Positions 27,363 to 36,105 of a stretch of 64,000 nt of DNA are shown one piece after another. Each line of letters opens with the position of its first letter. Position 1 is the stretch's first letter. The DNA is from Candidatus Omnitrophota bacterium (lineage in GTDB: Bacteria; Hinthialibacterota; Hinthialibacteria; Hinthialibacterales; JAKPRU01). The stretch covers positions 6,323 to 70,322 of the forward strand of contig JAKQSI010000033.1 in the NCBI GenBank assembly GCA_029570205.1, written 5' to 3'. Made by a program: the position numbers and the translations under genes. The notes beneath the pieces were generated by a model. That model was given only the letters and a program-made list of their open reading frames with translations, ran no database searches and had not been told where the DNA came from.

Positions 27363-29441
27363 TCAGGGCACGGCCGGCGGCGGGGTTTCCAGCCATTTCT
27401 TATTGAAAGCGTAGTGCTGGCGGCTGCTGATGAGCTGAATCACCCCATCCGCCGTCTGGCAGACAGAAAGATAGCCTTTCGGCTCCGCCTTTTCATAATC
27501 CATCAGGAAAAGACGGCCGTCAAGTTGTTCTATATATCGTCCCGGTCCGTCATCGCTGATCAGGCGAATAACCGGCCAGGTTTCGCCGTCATCGTACGAA
27601 AGCGCGGCGAACAGGCCGGAAACCGGTCGCTGTTTCCCGCTCGCATCGGTGAGGAGAATTGTCCGGTCCGGTTCCCGTTCGGAACCGGCAAAAGAGGCGA
27701 AGAATAGAGGACCTTCCTGAAGTCGAATCAATACCAATCGTTGCCCTCCGGATATGGGAGGAAACGGGCTTGCGCTATAGGTCCAGGTTTTGCCCATATC
27801 CGAAGAGATACTTTTGGGCATCCGATTGTCGATATCGTTACCCCGTCCCAGAGCCATTAGCCGTCCGTCGGTCAGTTGGACAACACCGGCGTGGATTCCG
27901 GCGATCAGCGACTCGCAGGCCTCGGTCCAGGTCGCTCCGTTGTCCCGGCTCACATAGAGGGTCGAGCCGGTTTCCGTTTCGGTCCGTGCCGCATCCGAGG
28001 GAAGAAAAATCCAGCCTTCGCGCGAGCGAAAGACCGATTCGATCGGCATGTGGCTCGCGTGATGCTCCGGTAGAATAATCCGCGCTTTCGACCAGGTTGC
28101 TCCACTGTCCGTGGAAGTGCGCATGATAATAGCCAGATTCCCCCATGTCGATGCAACGGAGAGTCCGACAAAATGGTAGATCGTCTTGTCGCCGTCGAAC
28201 CACAGCGCCGGTGCATGGTCGTTTCGGTCCGGGGCATCCCAGAACGGCGAGGCCGGTTCCCATTGCTCCTGTCCATACCGAAGGCGGCTTGCGGCCAGAC
28301 CTAATTCTCTACTTTTCTCTGAGGTACACGTGTACCAGATCGCGAGTAAATCACCGTTCGGGCATTCGACTAACGCCGGATCATGGTTATGATAATAGAA
28401 CAGGGGACCGTACGATTGAGGAGGGATAATGACATATTGCCGGGGCCCTTTGAAAGACGGCTTTTCGGGATCCGGACCGTTCCGGATATCGACTGGAACC
28501 GCCTGCGTTACATTCTGTTGATTCAACGGAAGCGGCGGCGCAGGCAGAGGCGGCGACGGCGGCATTTTCCCGATCACCAGACGAAAACCGATCAACCAGT
28601 TACGCTCTTCTGGAACGGTACCCATCCGATTAGCGGAACGCAGATAATAGAGTTCTGTAGAATGGCTGCCTCCGCGCGTGACACGAAAATCGCCGTCGGC
28701 CCGCCCAACCGGATTAACCTGGTCCCCGGGTTCGTATGGCCCGTACCAATCCAGACACCACTCCTCGACATTCCCGTGCATATCAAACAGCCCCCACGGA
28801 TTCGGCGGTGTTTTCCCGACCGTAAGATCGATTTTGGCTGCTTTCTCTGTCCGGGATGGATGCGGAAACCAATCCTGACAGGGATTCTTATGAAAAACTT
28901 GGGGTAGAGAGTCGCCGGTATGGAATGGTGTCAGTGTCCCCGCTCGGCACGCATATTCCCACTCGGCTTCTGTGGGTAGACGGTACGGAATGCCCTCTTT
29001 TTTTGAAATCCACTTACAGAAATTCAGGGCATCCTGCCAGCTGACAAAAATCACCGCCTCCTCATCGCCGGATGAAAAGCCCAGTTTCCCGCGCAAGTCT
29101 CGATGGCTGGGATCGAATTGTTCGTATTGCGCGTTGGTTACTTCATGGGCGCCCAGATAGAACGGGTTGGTTATGGTGACCTTGTGACGGGGCCATTCGT
29201 CGAAATCCCCATACCGGCGGTGGACGGTCCCACCGCGTTCCTCATGGTTGTCGAACGGTTGACGCAATTCCTCCGGCAAAAGACGGTCATAGACCCCCAT
29301 CAGAAACTCCCCCGCTTCCATGCGGATAAAATGTTGCCCCAATGAGTTGGTGTACTCTTTGCCGCTTGGCTGGGACCATCCACGGCCGCTCATCAGGAGA
29401 ATCGGTCCGACAAACAGGAGCATCCGAATTGTTTGCTTCAT
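27363..29441 (-). CDS. Secreted SUMF1-domain and sialidase (BNR) fusion protein
   Basis: 692 residues, signal peptide to about residue 24. Domain 1, about residues 25-305, is an FGE/SUMF1 fold (MEAGEFLMG, YRLPTEAEWEYACRAG, GNVEEWCLDWY, RVTRGGS). It lacks the paired cysteines of formylglycine-generating enzymes, having RGGSHSTELYYL where a CxxxxC is expected, so it is probably not a sulfatase activator. Domain 2, about residues 340-680, is a BNR propeller of the sialidase superfamily with Asp-boxes STDSGATW, SRDNGATW, SSDMGKTW and SYDDGETW. A proline-rich linker (about 300-320) joins them. The pairing suggests a glycan-binding or glycan-cleaving exoprotein. Catalytic residues of a true sialidase are not evident to me. 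Confidence 0.85.
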   Translation of the reverse strand: MKQTIRMLLFVGPILLMSGRGWSQPSGKEYTNSLGQHFIRMEAGEFLMGVYDRLLPEELRQPFDNHEERGGTVHRRYGDFDEWPRHKVTITNPFYLGAHEVTNAQYEQFDPSHRDLRGKLGFSSGDEEAVIFVSWQDALNFCKWISKKEGIPYRLPTEAEWEYACRAGTLTPFHTGDSLPQVFHKNPCQDWFPHPSRTEKAAKIDLTVGKTPPNPWGLFDMHGNVEEWCLDWYGPYEPGDQVNPVGRADGDFRVTRGGSHSTELYYLRSANRMGTVPEERNWLIGFRLVIGKMPPSPPLPAPPLPLNQQNVTQAVPVDIRNGPDPEKPSFKGPRQYVIIPPQSYGPLFYYHNHDPALVECPNGDLLAIWYTCTSEKSRELGLAASRLRYGQEQWEPASPFWDAPDRNDHAPALWFDGDKTIYHFVGLSVASTWGNLAIIMRTSTDSGATWSKARIILPEHHASHMPIESVFRSREGWIFLPSDAARTETETGSTLYVSRDNGATWTEACESLIAGIHAGVVQLTDGRLMALGRGNDIDNRMPKSISSDMGKTWTYSASPFPPISGGQRLVLIRLQEGPLFFASFAGSEREPDRTILLTDASGKQRPVSGLFAALSYDDGETWPVIRLISDDGPGRYIEQLDGRLFLMDYEKAEPKGYLSVCQTADGVIQLISSRQHYAFNKKWLETPPPAVP

Positions 29442-29479
29442 TTTTCAATCCTTGTTTCTGTGGTGTCGACCGCTTTGGA

Positions 29480-29640
29480 GATCTTCCAGTCAAAAATCGA
29501 CCCTCCTTTGCTTCCTCCTGAAGACCGGGGGGAATACAAGGGGGAGATGATCCGGGACCGCAGGATTTCAGCCGGCTTTCGTGTCAACCTCCACCGGCCC
29601 AAACAGATCTTCGGGGGAGGGATTCCGCTCCTCCTTCTGT
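29480..29640. repeat. Degenerate E-family hairpin repeats between two secreted-protein genes
   Basis: Two relics: CCCTCCTTTGC with GACCGGGGGGAATACAAGGG at about 29503-29545, and CAACCTCCACCGGCCC with ATCTTCGGGGGAGGGA at about 29585-29625. The second matches the E copy at 32608-32642. They lie immediately downstream of the isomerase-like gene and upstream of the fusion gene. Confidence 0.5.
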
Positions 29641-31088
29641 CAGCATTCCTCGACAACCTTCAAGCCCAACAGGTGGGCCAAGTGGCGGACGCTTCGAGTG
29701 TGGTCACCGTAGTAAGCTACTCGGTGCAGTGAAGCAAAGTAGTCCTTCGCGCTTGCGCCAAGCGCACCGCCGCCCCAATTCTCCGATAGCTTGTCCGCAT
29801 CCCTCACTTCGGCAACGATTTCTGTTCGGCAGCCTCGCTCCGTATCTTTGGGGACCTTGGGAACCTCGATGATCTTCCCCGTGAACACCAGCAAAGTGTC
29901 GAGGTGGATCATTTTCGTGAATGTAACTTCCTGCCCGATGCGATAATGGACCTCGGTAACAGCCCCGCCACGGATCTCTGCGTGACGGCGGAGCAGATAA
30001 GGAGCCTTCGCGCTTTCGGGACCCTCCATTCGCAGCGGGGCCGAGCAGTGGGAGAGATGAAAGGCGTTCTTTGCCGTATCTACGCCCGCTGCGTTGCCCA
30101 AAAACCCGGCTCGGTTCAGTGCGTATTGGAAAATGAGCATGGTCAGCAGACAGTCCATATCCCCGTCGCAAGCGGCAGGAATCCCCCGGTCGTTCAGGCG
30201 CGAGAACCCCAGGCACGGGAAACCTCTCGGCAGCCAGCTCATGCACGTTCCGACAGAAAGTCCATGAGCGTGGTTTTCGGCGATGAGCTGATCCAATGTC
30301 AAACTCGCTCGCGCCGCTTTGATAACATCCTCCCGTGTCGGTTCGACAACGCGCTCTGCCTCTTTGATCCACTGCTCCGCCCGTTTTTCCGCGGCGTCGT
30401 TATCCACGCCTGTCATGACCTCGTCGTACCGTTCCTCGGCGAGCGGCACGAGTTCCACACCCAGCCGGTCTCTCACCAGGTCCGGCGAGGAGGAGGCTGG
30501 TGTGCCTTTGAGCGGGGGTGAGACAAGTACGCGGCTCTGTCGGAGAAGCGGGATTACTCGGAGCAACGCCGCCGCTTGCTCCAGGTCGTTATAGTCGCTG
30601 CTTTCGAACAGTGTGATCCGGTTCCCCTCTGCGCGCCATGGGTTCACCAGACACCAGTCGTGCCCGCCGACAACGGGTATGTGAAAGACCGCTGCAGGTC
30701 GGCCCTCTTTGAAGACTATCGGCATGACGCTGCGAAGCCCAAAAATGTCCGTGCTGATTGCCAGCACGGGGGCATCCGGGCCGGATTGCGCCAGCAACTG
30801 GGCGGTTTCATCGGCGTTGCACGCCTGGCCGATAACGAACTCCACATTGCCGAGGTTTTTCTCCGCCTCGGCCAGGCGCTCGCGTGCGGCCGTAACCTCG
30901 GTTTCCGATAAGGCCCAGCTGCGCTCACCCGGTTTGCCGGCAATGATCGCGCAGATTCGGACTTTCGAACCGGGCGAGGATGCCGCGCTCGACACATCCT
31001 TCGCAGCAGCCAGGTGACCGGCTGCCAGCGCTATCCCGCTTGCTGCACTTACTTCGAGAAACTGCCGACGAGTGCAATGTGTACACAT
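29640..31088 (-). CDS. Tat-exported sugar-isomerase-like protein
   Basis: 482 residues from ATG 31088 (AGGAG 8 bases upstream). The N-terminus CTHCTRRQFLEVSAASGIAL is a Tat leader. The rest resembles the L-fucose/L-arabinose isomerase fold: an N-terminal Rossmann-like part with VLAISTDIFGL, then GTCMSWLPRGFPC and RGIPAACDGDMDCLLTMLIF, where an acidic residue would bind the metal. A C-terminal beta-rich part contains FTKMIHLDTLLVFTG. The typical glutamate (CEGD) is an aspartate here (CDGD). Export of an isomerase is unusual. Assignment is by fold only; it may be a binding protein or a divergent isomerase. Confidence 0.6.
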   Translation of the reverse strand: MCTHCTRRQFLEVSAASGIALAAGHLAAAKDVSSAASSPGSKVRICAIIAGKPGERSWALSETEVTAARERLAEAEKNLGNVEFVIGQACNADETAQLLAQSGPDAPVLAISTDIFGLRSVMPIVFKEGRPAAVFHIPVVGGHDWCLVNPWRAEGNRITLFESSDYNDLEQAAALLRVIPLLRQSRVLVSPPLKGTPASSSPDLVRDRLGVELVPLAEERYDEVMTGVDNDAAEKRAEQWIKEAERVVEPTREDVIKAARASLTLDQLIAENHAHGLSVGTCMSWLPRGFPCLGFSRLNDRGIPAACDGDMDCLLTMLIFQYALNRAGFLGNAAGVDTAKNAFHLSHCSAPLRMEGPESAKAPYLLRRHAEIRGGAVTEVHYRIGQEVTFTKMIHLDTLLVFTGKIIEVPKVPKDTERGCRTEIVAEVRDADKLSENWGGGALGASAKDYFASLHRVAYYGDHTRSVRHLAHLLGLKVVEEC

Positions 31089-31204
31089 GAGTGGTTTCTC
31101 CTTATCTTCCAGCGCCTTTCCAAGTCGATTCCACCGGTGCTGGTACTCCTGTTTGCAAGCCTTGTCTAGGGCCATCTGCGAGCGGCGTCACTGGGGGAAA
31201 GGGT

Positions 31205-31250
31205 TTGTGAGTTTCTCCCCCGAAGATCGGAGGAGGTCAGGTGCGGGTTG
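31205..31250 (-). repeat. E-family repeat, single hairpin copy
   Basis: Read on the minus strand, TCAACCCGCACCTGACCTCC then TCCGATCTTCGGGGGAGA. It matches the E copy at 32608-32642 closely. Confidence 0.5.
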
Positions 31251-31350
31251 ATACGGCACATCCCGACTTCCGAAATCACCCCACGGCCTACAGAGACCGC
31301 TTTCACATCGCTAGACTGTTCCCTTGTTTGACCCCGGGGGACACAAGGCC

Positions 31351-32544
31351 ATGAATTCCGAATCCGTATCTGTCGCCAATGGCGAACACAGCGTTCGCCT
31401 CCTGAAAACGTTCATTTTCTTTCTCTATGGAATTGCCGCATTATCCGGACCGTATCTTACCCTGCATTACCGGAAGCAGGGGCTTTCCGGCAAGGAGATC
31501 GGTCTGCTTGGCACAGTGTTTCCGTTCATGGTGATTTTCCTGCCGCCGGTGTGGGGATATATCTCCGATCGCGCCAGGGACCCTCGTATGATCCAGTTCG
31601 TGGGGGTGGCGATGTCGGGTCTTGCTCTTATGCCGTGCGCATTCGGGCGCTCCTTTGCGTTCTTTCTCCCGTGCATCCTTGTTTTCTCGATTTTTAATTG
31701 CCCCCTGGCTCCCATCAGCGACAGCCAGATTTTCGCGGTGGTTGCCGCTTACGGCGGGGATTACGGGAGAATCCGGGTGTGGGGCAGTCTCGGATTTAAT
31801 TTCACGCTGTTGGTTCTTTCCATTGTCTTTCTTTTCACGTCGGAAATTCGAGTCATTTTTGTAGTCTTGTTCTTTGTCGTTGTGGCGGCCCTGCTGAGTC
31901 TCCGTGGTGTACCGAATCTTCCGTCTCGGCTGAAGCACGGCGAATATCTGCAAGGGATCAAGCTGCTTCGGAACCGGAAGTTTTTTGTGTTGATTGTGGG
32001 TGTATTTATCAACCGCCTGGCCCTGACACCGCTGTATACGTTTTTGAGTATCTATTTGCGGGAGATGAACATTTCTTTACCGGTCATCGGACTGATCTGG
32101 ATGATCGGTCCTTTCGCGGAACAGGTTTTTTTCCATTATGGAGATGTTCTGCTGAGGGTGTTTCGGATTAAGGGGTTGATTATGCTCAGCCTGGTAGCCG
32201 GGGCTGTGCGTCTGTTTCTCCTTGCCGGTCAACCGCCGACCTGGGTAATTCTCCTTTCGCAGCTGTTGCACTGTCTCACCTTTGCCGCGAATCACTTGGG
32301 CGCAGTAGTTTATGTCGATTCCTACCTGCCGCCTCAGCTGCGATCGAGCGGCCAGACCATTTTCTCGGCGATTGCCATTGGAACCGGTTGCGCCATCGGC
32401 TCTTATATCGGCGGCCTGCTCTTTGATTCGGTCGGAATCGCGGTCACCTTTGGAATCATGGGATTTGTAACCATCCTTGGAGCGGGTTTCTTCTGGTTCG
32501 CGTTCCACCCGAACGACCGGCCGCGTGGCCGTTTGGAGATATGA
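31351..32544 (+). CDS. Major facilitator transporter (MFS_1-like, LacY/nucleoside symporter type)
   Basis: 397 residues from ATG 31351, with about 12 hydrophobic helices. The loop-2 signature is degenerate but recognisable: VWGYISDRARDPRMIQ between helices 2 and 3. The sequence LTLHYRKQGLSGKEIGLLGT near helix 1-2 is typical of the MFS_1-like (PF12832) group that includes oligosaccharide/proton symporters. It is divergent from the isomerase-like gene and could import the products of the glycan genes upstream. Substrate is not readable. E-family hairpins start about 60 bases after its stop. Confidence 0.85.
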   Translation: MNSESVSVANGEHSVRLLKTFIFFLYGIAALSGPYLTLHYRKQGLSGKEIGLLGTVFPFMVIFLPPVWGYISDRARDPRMIQFVGVAMSGLALMPCAFGRSFAFFLPCILVFSIFNCPLAPISDSQIFAVVAAYGGDYGRIRVWGSLGFNFTLLVLSIVFLFTSEIRVIFVVLFFVVVAALLSLRGVPNLPSRLKHGEYLQGIKLLRNRKFFVLIVGVFINRLALTPLYTFLSIYLREMNISLPVIGLIWMIGPFAEQVFFHYGDVLLRVFRIKGLIMLSLVAGAVRLFLLAGQPPTWVILLSQLLHCLTFAANHLGAVVYVDSYLPPQLRSSGQTIFSAIAIGTGCAIGSYIGGLLFDSVGIAVTFGIMGFVTILGAGFFWFAFHPNDRPRGRLEI

Positions 32545-32599
32545 GACTGTCTCCCAAGAAGGCTCGGTCACAACCGTCACGCCGAGGAATCTTGCCCGA

Positions 32600-32830
32600 T
32601 CCGGTCAACCCCCACCTCACCTCCCCCGATCTTCGGGGGAGGAACTTCTCTCCCAAAGTTTCTGGGAGACAGAGAGGGGGTTGTGCAGATCTTCACCCCA
32701 ATCACCGGCCCCGCTGGAGAGAGGCTCCTGAGAAAGCTCAGTCATCGACAGCACGGAGGCCTGTCCCATCGGTTTTCCAGGTCATGTCTCACCAGTTGGC
32801 CAGGCATCTCTGCCCGGCAAAATCGCCGCG
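32600..32830. repeat. Composite repeat: E hairpins, D, degenerate B, A
   Basis: From left to right: E hairpin CTCCCCCGA-TCT-TCGGGGGAG around 32622-32642; a second E hairpin TCTCCCA/TGGGAGA around 32650-32670; D module AATCACCGGCCCCGCTGGAG near 32700; CCTGAGAAAGCTC; a B hairpin missing one G (about 32747-32765); then A reversed, GCCAGGC-ATCTCT-GCCCGGC at 32799-32818. It lies in the gap before the DUF2723 gene and could also end transcription of the transporter gene. The gap 32545-32916 has no other gene. Confidence 0.75.
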
Positions 32831-32916
32831 CATCTCCCAATTTCCCTTGTCGACACGCTCCATACCGTCCAGAATGTTCACCCCCGGTCCGACAGAATTG
32901 CCAACAAGAGGCAAGC

Positions 32917-34917
32917 ATGCGCCTGAAATGTCCTTTCCCGCAGATCGGTCCCTGCCTTGCGGCGCTCGGAGCCGGTGTGCTTTATCTGCGCACAATGTCT
33001 CCCGGATTCTCGTTTGGCGACAGCGGGGAGCTGATTGCCGGCGCTGCAACATTGGGAATCGTGCATCCGCCGGGGTACTCCCTGTATCTCCTGATGGCGC
33101 ATGTCTTCCTGACCCTGCCGATCCCGGGCGACATTGCCTGGCGGGTGAATCTGTTCACGGCATTGTGCGGGGTGGCTGCCGTATCGCTGCTGTGTGTATT
33201 TCTACGGCGGATGATTCTGCACTTGCCTGCCTCCGAACGCACAGCGGATTTTGCGGCTCTGACCGGCGCGTTCTTTTTTGCCGCATCGCGGACCTGGTGG
33301 TCTCAATGCGTGGTGACAGAGGTCTATACGCTCCAGATCCTTCTCGTCGTCGGTATCTTGCTGACCCTGGAGACAAAACGATTCTCCGCAGCCTGGTTCT
33401 TGAGCGGACTCTCGTTGATCGCCCATCCGTCCTCTGTTCTTGTGTTCCCGTTGAGTCTCTGGTTTACCTGTGCCTCGGTGCGCCTGTCTCGGAAGAATCT
33501 GGCCCGATTTGCCCTGCTGTTTCTTCTGGGTCTCTCTCCGTGTCTCTATGTTTATTTGCGGGCGATAGGGTCTCCCTTTCAGGACTGGGGGCAGATTCTT
33601 TCAGTCGGCGATGCGTTCCGGCATCTGACACGTGAACGTTACGGCCATTTCGAACTGCATCGCCTGTACGCCCTGGGGTGGATGCTGAAACGTTACGCCT
33701 GGAGCCTTGTACTGGAATGGCCGTTTGTGGGTCCGGTGTTGGCGGTGATCGGGTGGGCCGCTCTTCGACATTGGCAAACGTTTCTCGCGGATGTCTGGCT
33801 GGGGCAGTTCCTTTTGACCGGACCGGTTGCCGTGATTCTGATCACCGGCCTGTTGGCTCCCAGCCAGCGAACCGACTTTGAGCCGTTCTGTCTCCTTTCT
33901 TATCTGATGCTTTCGTGCCTGATCGCGATCAGTGTTACCTGGTTGGTTCAGCGATGGTCAATGTGGGGGGCGTCGATTGCTGTGCTTGTCCTTGCGCTGG
34001 TGTGTCTGGTCAACGGGCCGATTGTCTCGCAGTCGGACAACATTGTTCCCCAAGTCTATGCTCGCCTGCTTGTCTCCTCGATTCCATTCGGCGCCGTAGT
34101 GGAATCGATCAAGGACTCCACGGCGTACGCGCTGGACTACGAGATTGCGGTAAACGGAACACGTCGCGATCTCGTGATCGACCGAGGTTTTTCCGGTAAA
34201 GGTCTGGTATCGGACATCCGACACCTCGCCGAGAAAGGATATGCCGTCTTCACCGATATTGTAGTCGATACCTGGGTATTGCATGACCGAATGAAACCCT
34301 CCGGGCTGCTCGTGCAAGTCTGCCCCGAGCCGATTGAAACGCTTTCAATGGAAGAGATCGAACCGGTTCAACAAGCGCTGAAAGGATTTCAGGCTTCTGT
34401 CATACGTCGGATGGCCCGGTCTCCCCGAAGCCTGGAAGGGCGAGTGATCGGAACCCATTGGATCGATTGGGGCATGTTGCTCGGGGCGCGTGACCGCCTC
34501 GATGAAGCCGAGGCCTGCTATCTGGAAGCCCTCACATGGAATCCCAACAGCGTGGACGCTCGTCTCCAGCTGGCCGAACTGGCGATTCGCCGGGGGGACT
34601 GGGACTCTGCCTCGAGTCATCTGGCCGCCGCCGTCCAATCGGATCCTTTCTCGCCGGAGATTTACCGCATTCGGGGCCGTCTGAAATTGGTGCAACAGGA
34701 TTTGGACGGAGCAATCGCCGATTGGGAATACGCGAGGAAAATCGCCCCGGAAGAGATTCTTTCACGTGTATTATTGGCAAAGGCCTATTTGGAAATGGGG
34801 AACTCTCAAAATGCAGAGATACTTCTTCTGGAAATCCTTCAGCGCCAACCCGCCCATCCCGAAGCGATCTCTATGCTTCGGCAGATATTCGGAAAGCAGA
34901 ATATCCCCGGCCCCTGA
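32917..34917 (+). CDS. DUF2723 membrane protein with C-terminal TPR repeats
   Basis: 666 residues from ATG 32917 (AAGAGG upstream); a longer in-frame extension upstream is composed of repeat DNA and is not real coding. The N-terminus has the DUF2723 block FGDSGELIAGAATLGIVHPP then GYSLYLLMAHVFL, an acidic first-loop motif like GT-C protein O-mannosyltransferases. About 10-11 membrane segments follow to about residue 370. From about residue 520 there are three TPR-like units (AEACYLEALTWNPNSVDARL, then SHLAAAVQSDPFSPEIYRI and AEILLLEILQRQPAHPEAIS). The DUF2723 family is predicted to transfer sugars from lipid carriers, and the TPRs may bind the protein acceptor. Confidence 0.85.
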   Translation: MRLKCPFPQIGPCLAALGAGVLYLRTMSPGFSFGDSGELIAGAATLGIVHPPGYSLYLLMAHVFLTLPIPGDIAWRVNLFTALCGVAAVSLLCVFLRRMILHLPASERTADFAALTGAFFFAASRTWWSQCVVTEVYTLQILLVVGILLTLETKRFSAAWFLSGLSLIAHPSSVLVFPLSLWFTCASVRLSRKNLARFALLFLLGLSPCLYVYLRAIGSPFQDWGQILSVGDAFRHLTRERYGHFELHRLYALGWMLKRYAWSLVLEWPFVGPVLAVIGWAALRHWQTFLADVWLGQFLLTGPVAVILITGLLAPSQRTDFEPFCLLSYLMLSCLIAISVTWLVQRWSMWGASIAVLVLALVCLVNGPIVSQSDNIVPQVYARLLVSSIPFGAVVESIKDSTAYALDYEIAVNGTRRDLVIDRGFSGKGLVSDIRHLAEKGYAVFTDIVVDTWVLHDRMKPSGLLVQVCPEPIETLSMEEIEPVQQALKGFQASVIRRMARSPRSLEGRVIGTHWIDWGMLLGARDRLDEAEACYLEALTWNPNSVDARLQLAELAIRRGDWDSASSHLAAAVQSDPFSPEIYRIRGRLKLVQQDLDGAIADWEYARKIAPEEILSRVLLAKAYLEMGNSQNAEILLLEILQRQPAHPEAISMLRQIFGKQNIPGP

Positions 34918-34964
34918 CAGAGAGTTCTTATTTGGTGTCTATCTGTGCCTGTCTGCTGTTGTCC

Positions 34965-35741
34965 TCACCGGACCGGCTTGAATGTCTCATGGAAGAAATC
35001 CACCAGCAACGCCATTTCCCTGGGACGCTGGTCGTACTTGGGAGGCACATCAAATGTGAACTCTACCGGCTTCCCCCCTTTTTTGATATAGGTCAGTTTC
35101 AAGTTCAGTGTCTTGGTATCTGCAAGAATATCCGCCTTTTTTTCCGGATTTTTCTTGTTCTTTCCGACAGGAACATATCGGTCGAAACCGAGAATCATGG
35201 ATTTGTAATAGAAGTCCTGTCGAAGAGTCAAATCCCGCAACAATTCTTCCTGGAGTTTTCCCTCGACCTGAACTCCTTTCTCATTGGATAGAATCACCTT
35301 GGAGGCCATATTGCTGGGCAAGGTGTATTCCGGCCCGCCGGGCGTCCAGCGAAACACCACCACCATTTGAATAACGTCGTCCGGGATTTCTTTTTCAAAA
35401 TACTCCTTGAGGAGGTCATTGACCTCTTGAGTCTTCAGCTCGTTGAGCGGAGTCTGCTGTTTCAGCTCGCGGATCTTCCTCACAATGAAATACTCCGCGT
35501 TATGCCACCGGGCAATACATTCGACGTTATCGACCAGATAGACGCTTCGAGCAATGATTTTCTTGTTGGGATCCAACAGGTCTCCCCAGTACAGGTCCAC
35601 TGCATCGAGTTTGGATGGAGTCTGCTGCTCGACCTTTATTTGGAACACATCCTCCCGGTCGGTTTTATCCTCCGCGAGGACAGGCAGGGTCAAACAGAGA
35701 ATCCCGAATACAAAAGCGCCGATCGACGAACGAACCACCAT
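34965..35741 (-). CDS. Hypothetical exported protein
   Basis: 258 residues from ATG 35741 (AAGGAGG 8 bases upstream). N-terminal hydrophobic signal VVRSSIGAFVFGILCLTLPV ending at about residue 24 (AEDK). The mature part is charged, with a helical centre (LKTQEVNDLLKEYFEKEIPD) and beta-rich flanks (DVIQMVVVFRWTPGGPEYTL; NLKLTYIKKGGKPVEFTFDV). No family is recognised. It is convergent with the DUF2723 gene (47-base gap). The name of its partner or pathway is not evident. Confidence 0.7.
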   Translation of the reverse strand: MVVRSSIGAFVFGILCLTLPVLAEDKTDREDVFQIKVEQQTPSKLDAVDLYWGDLLDPNKKIIARSVYLVDNVECIARWHNAEYFIVRKIRELKQQTPLNELKTQEVNDLLKEYFEKEIPDDVIQMVVVFRWTPGGPEYTLPSNMASKVILSNEKGVQVEGKLQEELLRDLTLRQDFYYKSMILGFDRYVPVGKNKKNPEKKADILADTKTLNLKLTYIKKGGKPVEFTFDVPPKYDQRPREMALLVDFFHETFKPVR

Positions 35742-36105
35742 GGCAACAAACCTCCTTGGTTCCGACTGTCCCACCCACCCCATTTCCTTCCGCAAAAGTT
35801 TCCTTCCCCTTTGAGAAAACTTTCTTCTTTCACCACTGGGAAAGCCTCAAGGCTCTCTCTGCATCCGGCAAAAAGGTTGGGATGAGGGTTTTCGATTTCG
35901 AACATTTTAGGAAACGACCGACTATCGAAAAAGGTTACGATATTCGCAGACAGGCCGTCTCAACAGACTCAAAAAGTAAAAGCCTCTTTCCCTGTCCGGC
36001 AAAAAGACGACGGGTTCAACAGAAAAAAGACACTCTATCCAGTGCTGCACCCCAAAAGCGCACAGCCGTGCCCCCGCACACCTGTCAATCTCCGATTCGC
36101 GGTCG
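35742..36105. other. 364-base gap, upstream region of the exported protein gene
   Basis: No gene with a family signature. It contains the strong ribosome site of the gene at 34965-35741 and A-rich stretches, and lies downstream of the NagB-LmbE fusion gene. I see no repeat element or clear terminator. Confidence 0.4.

Noticed and set aside
32683-32916. Longer N-terminus of the DUF2723 protein
   Set aside because: The extension translates composite-repeat DNA and the ATG at 32917 has a good ribosome site directly before the conserved helix, so the short form is preferred.
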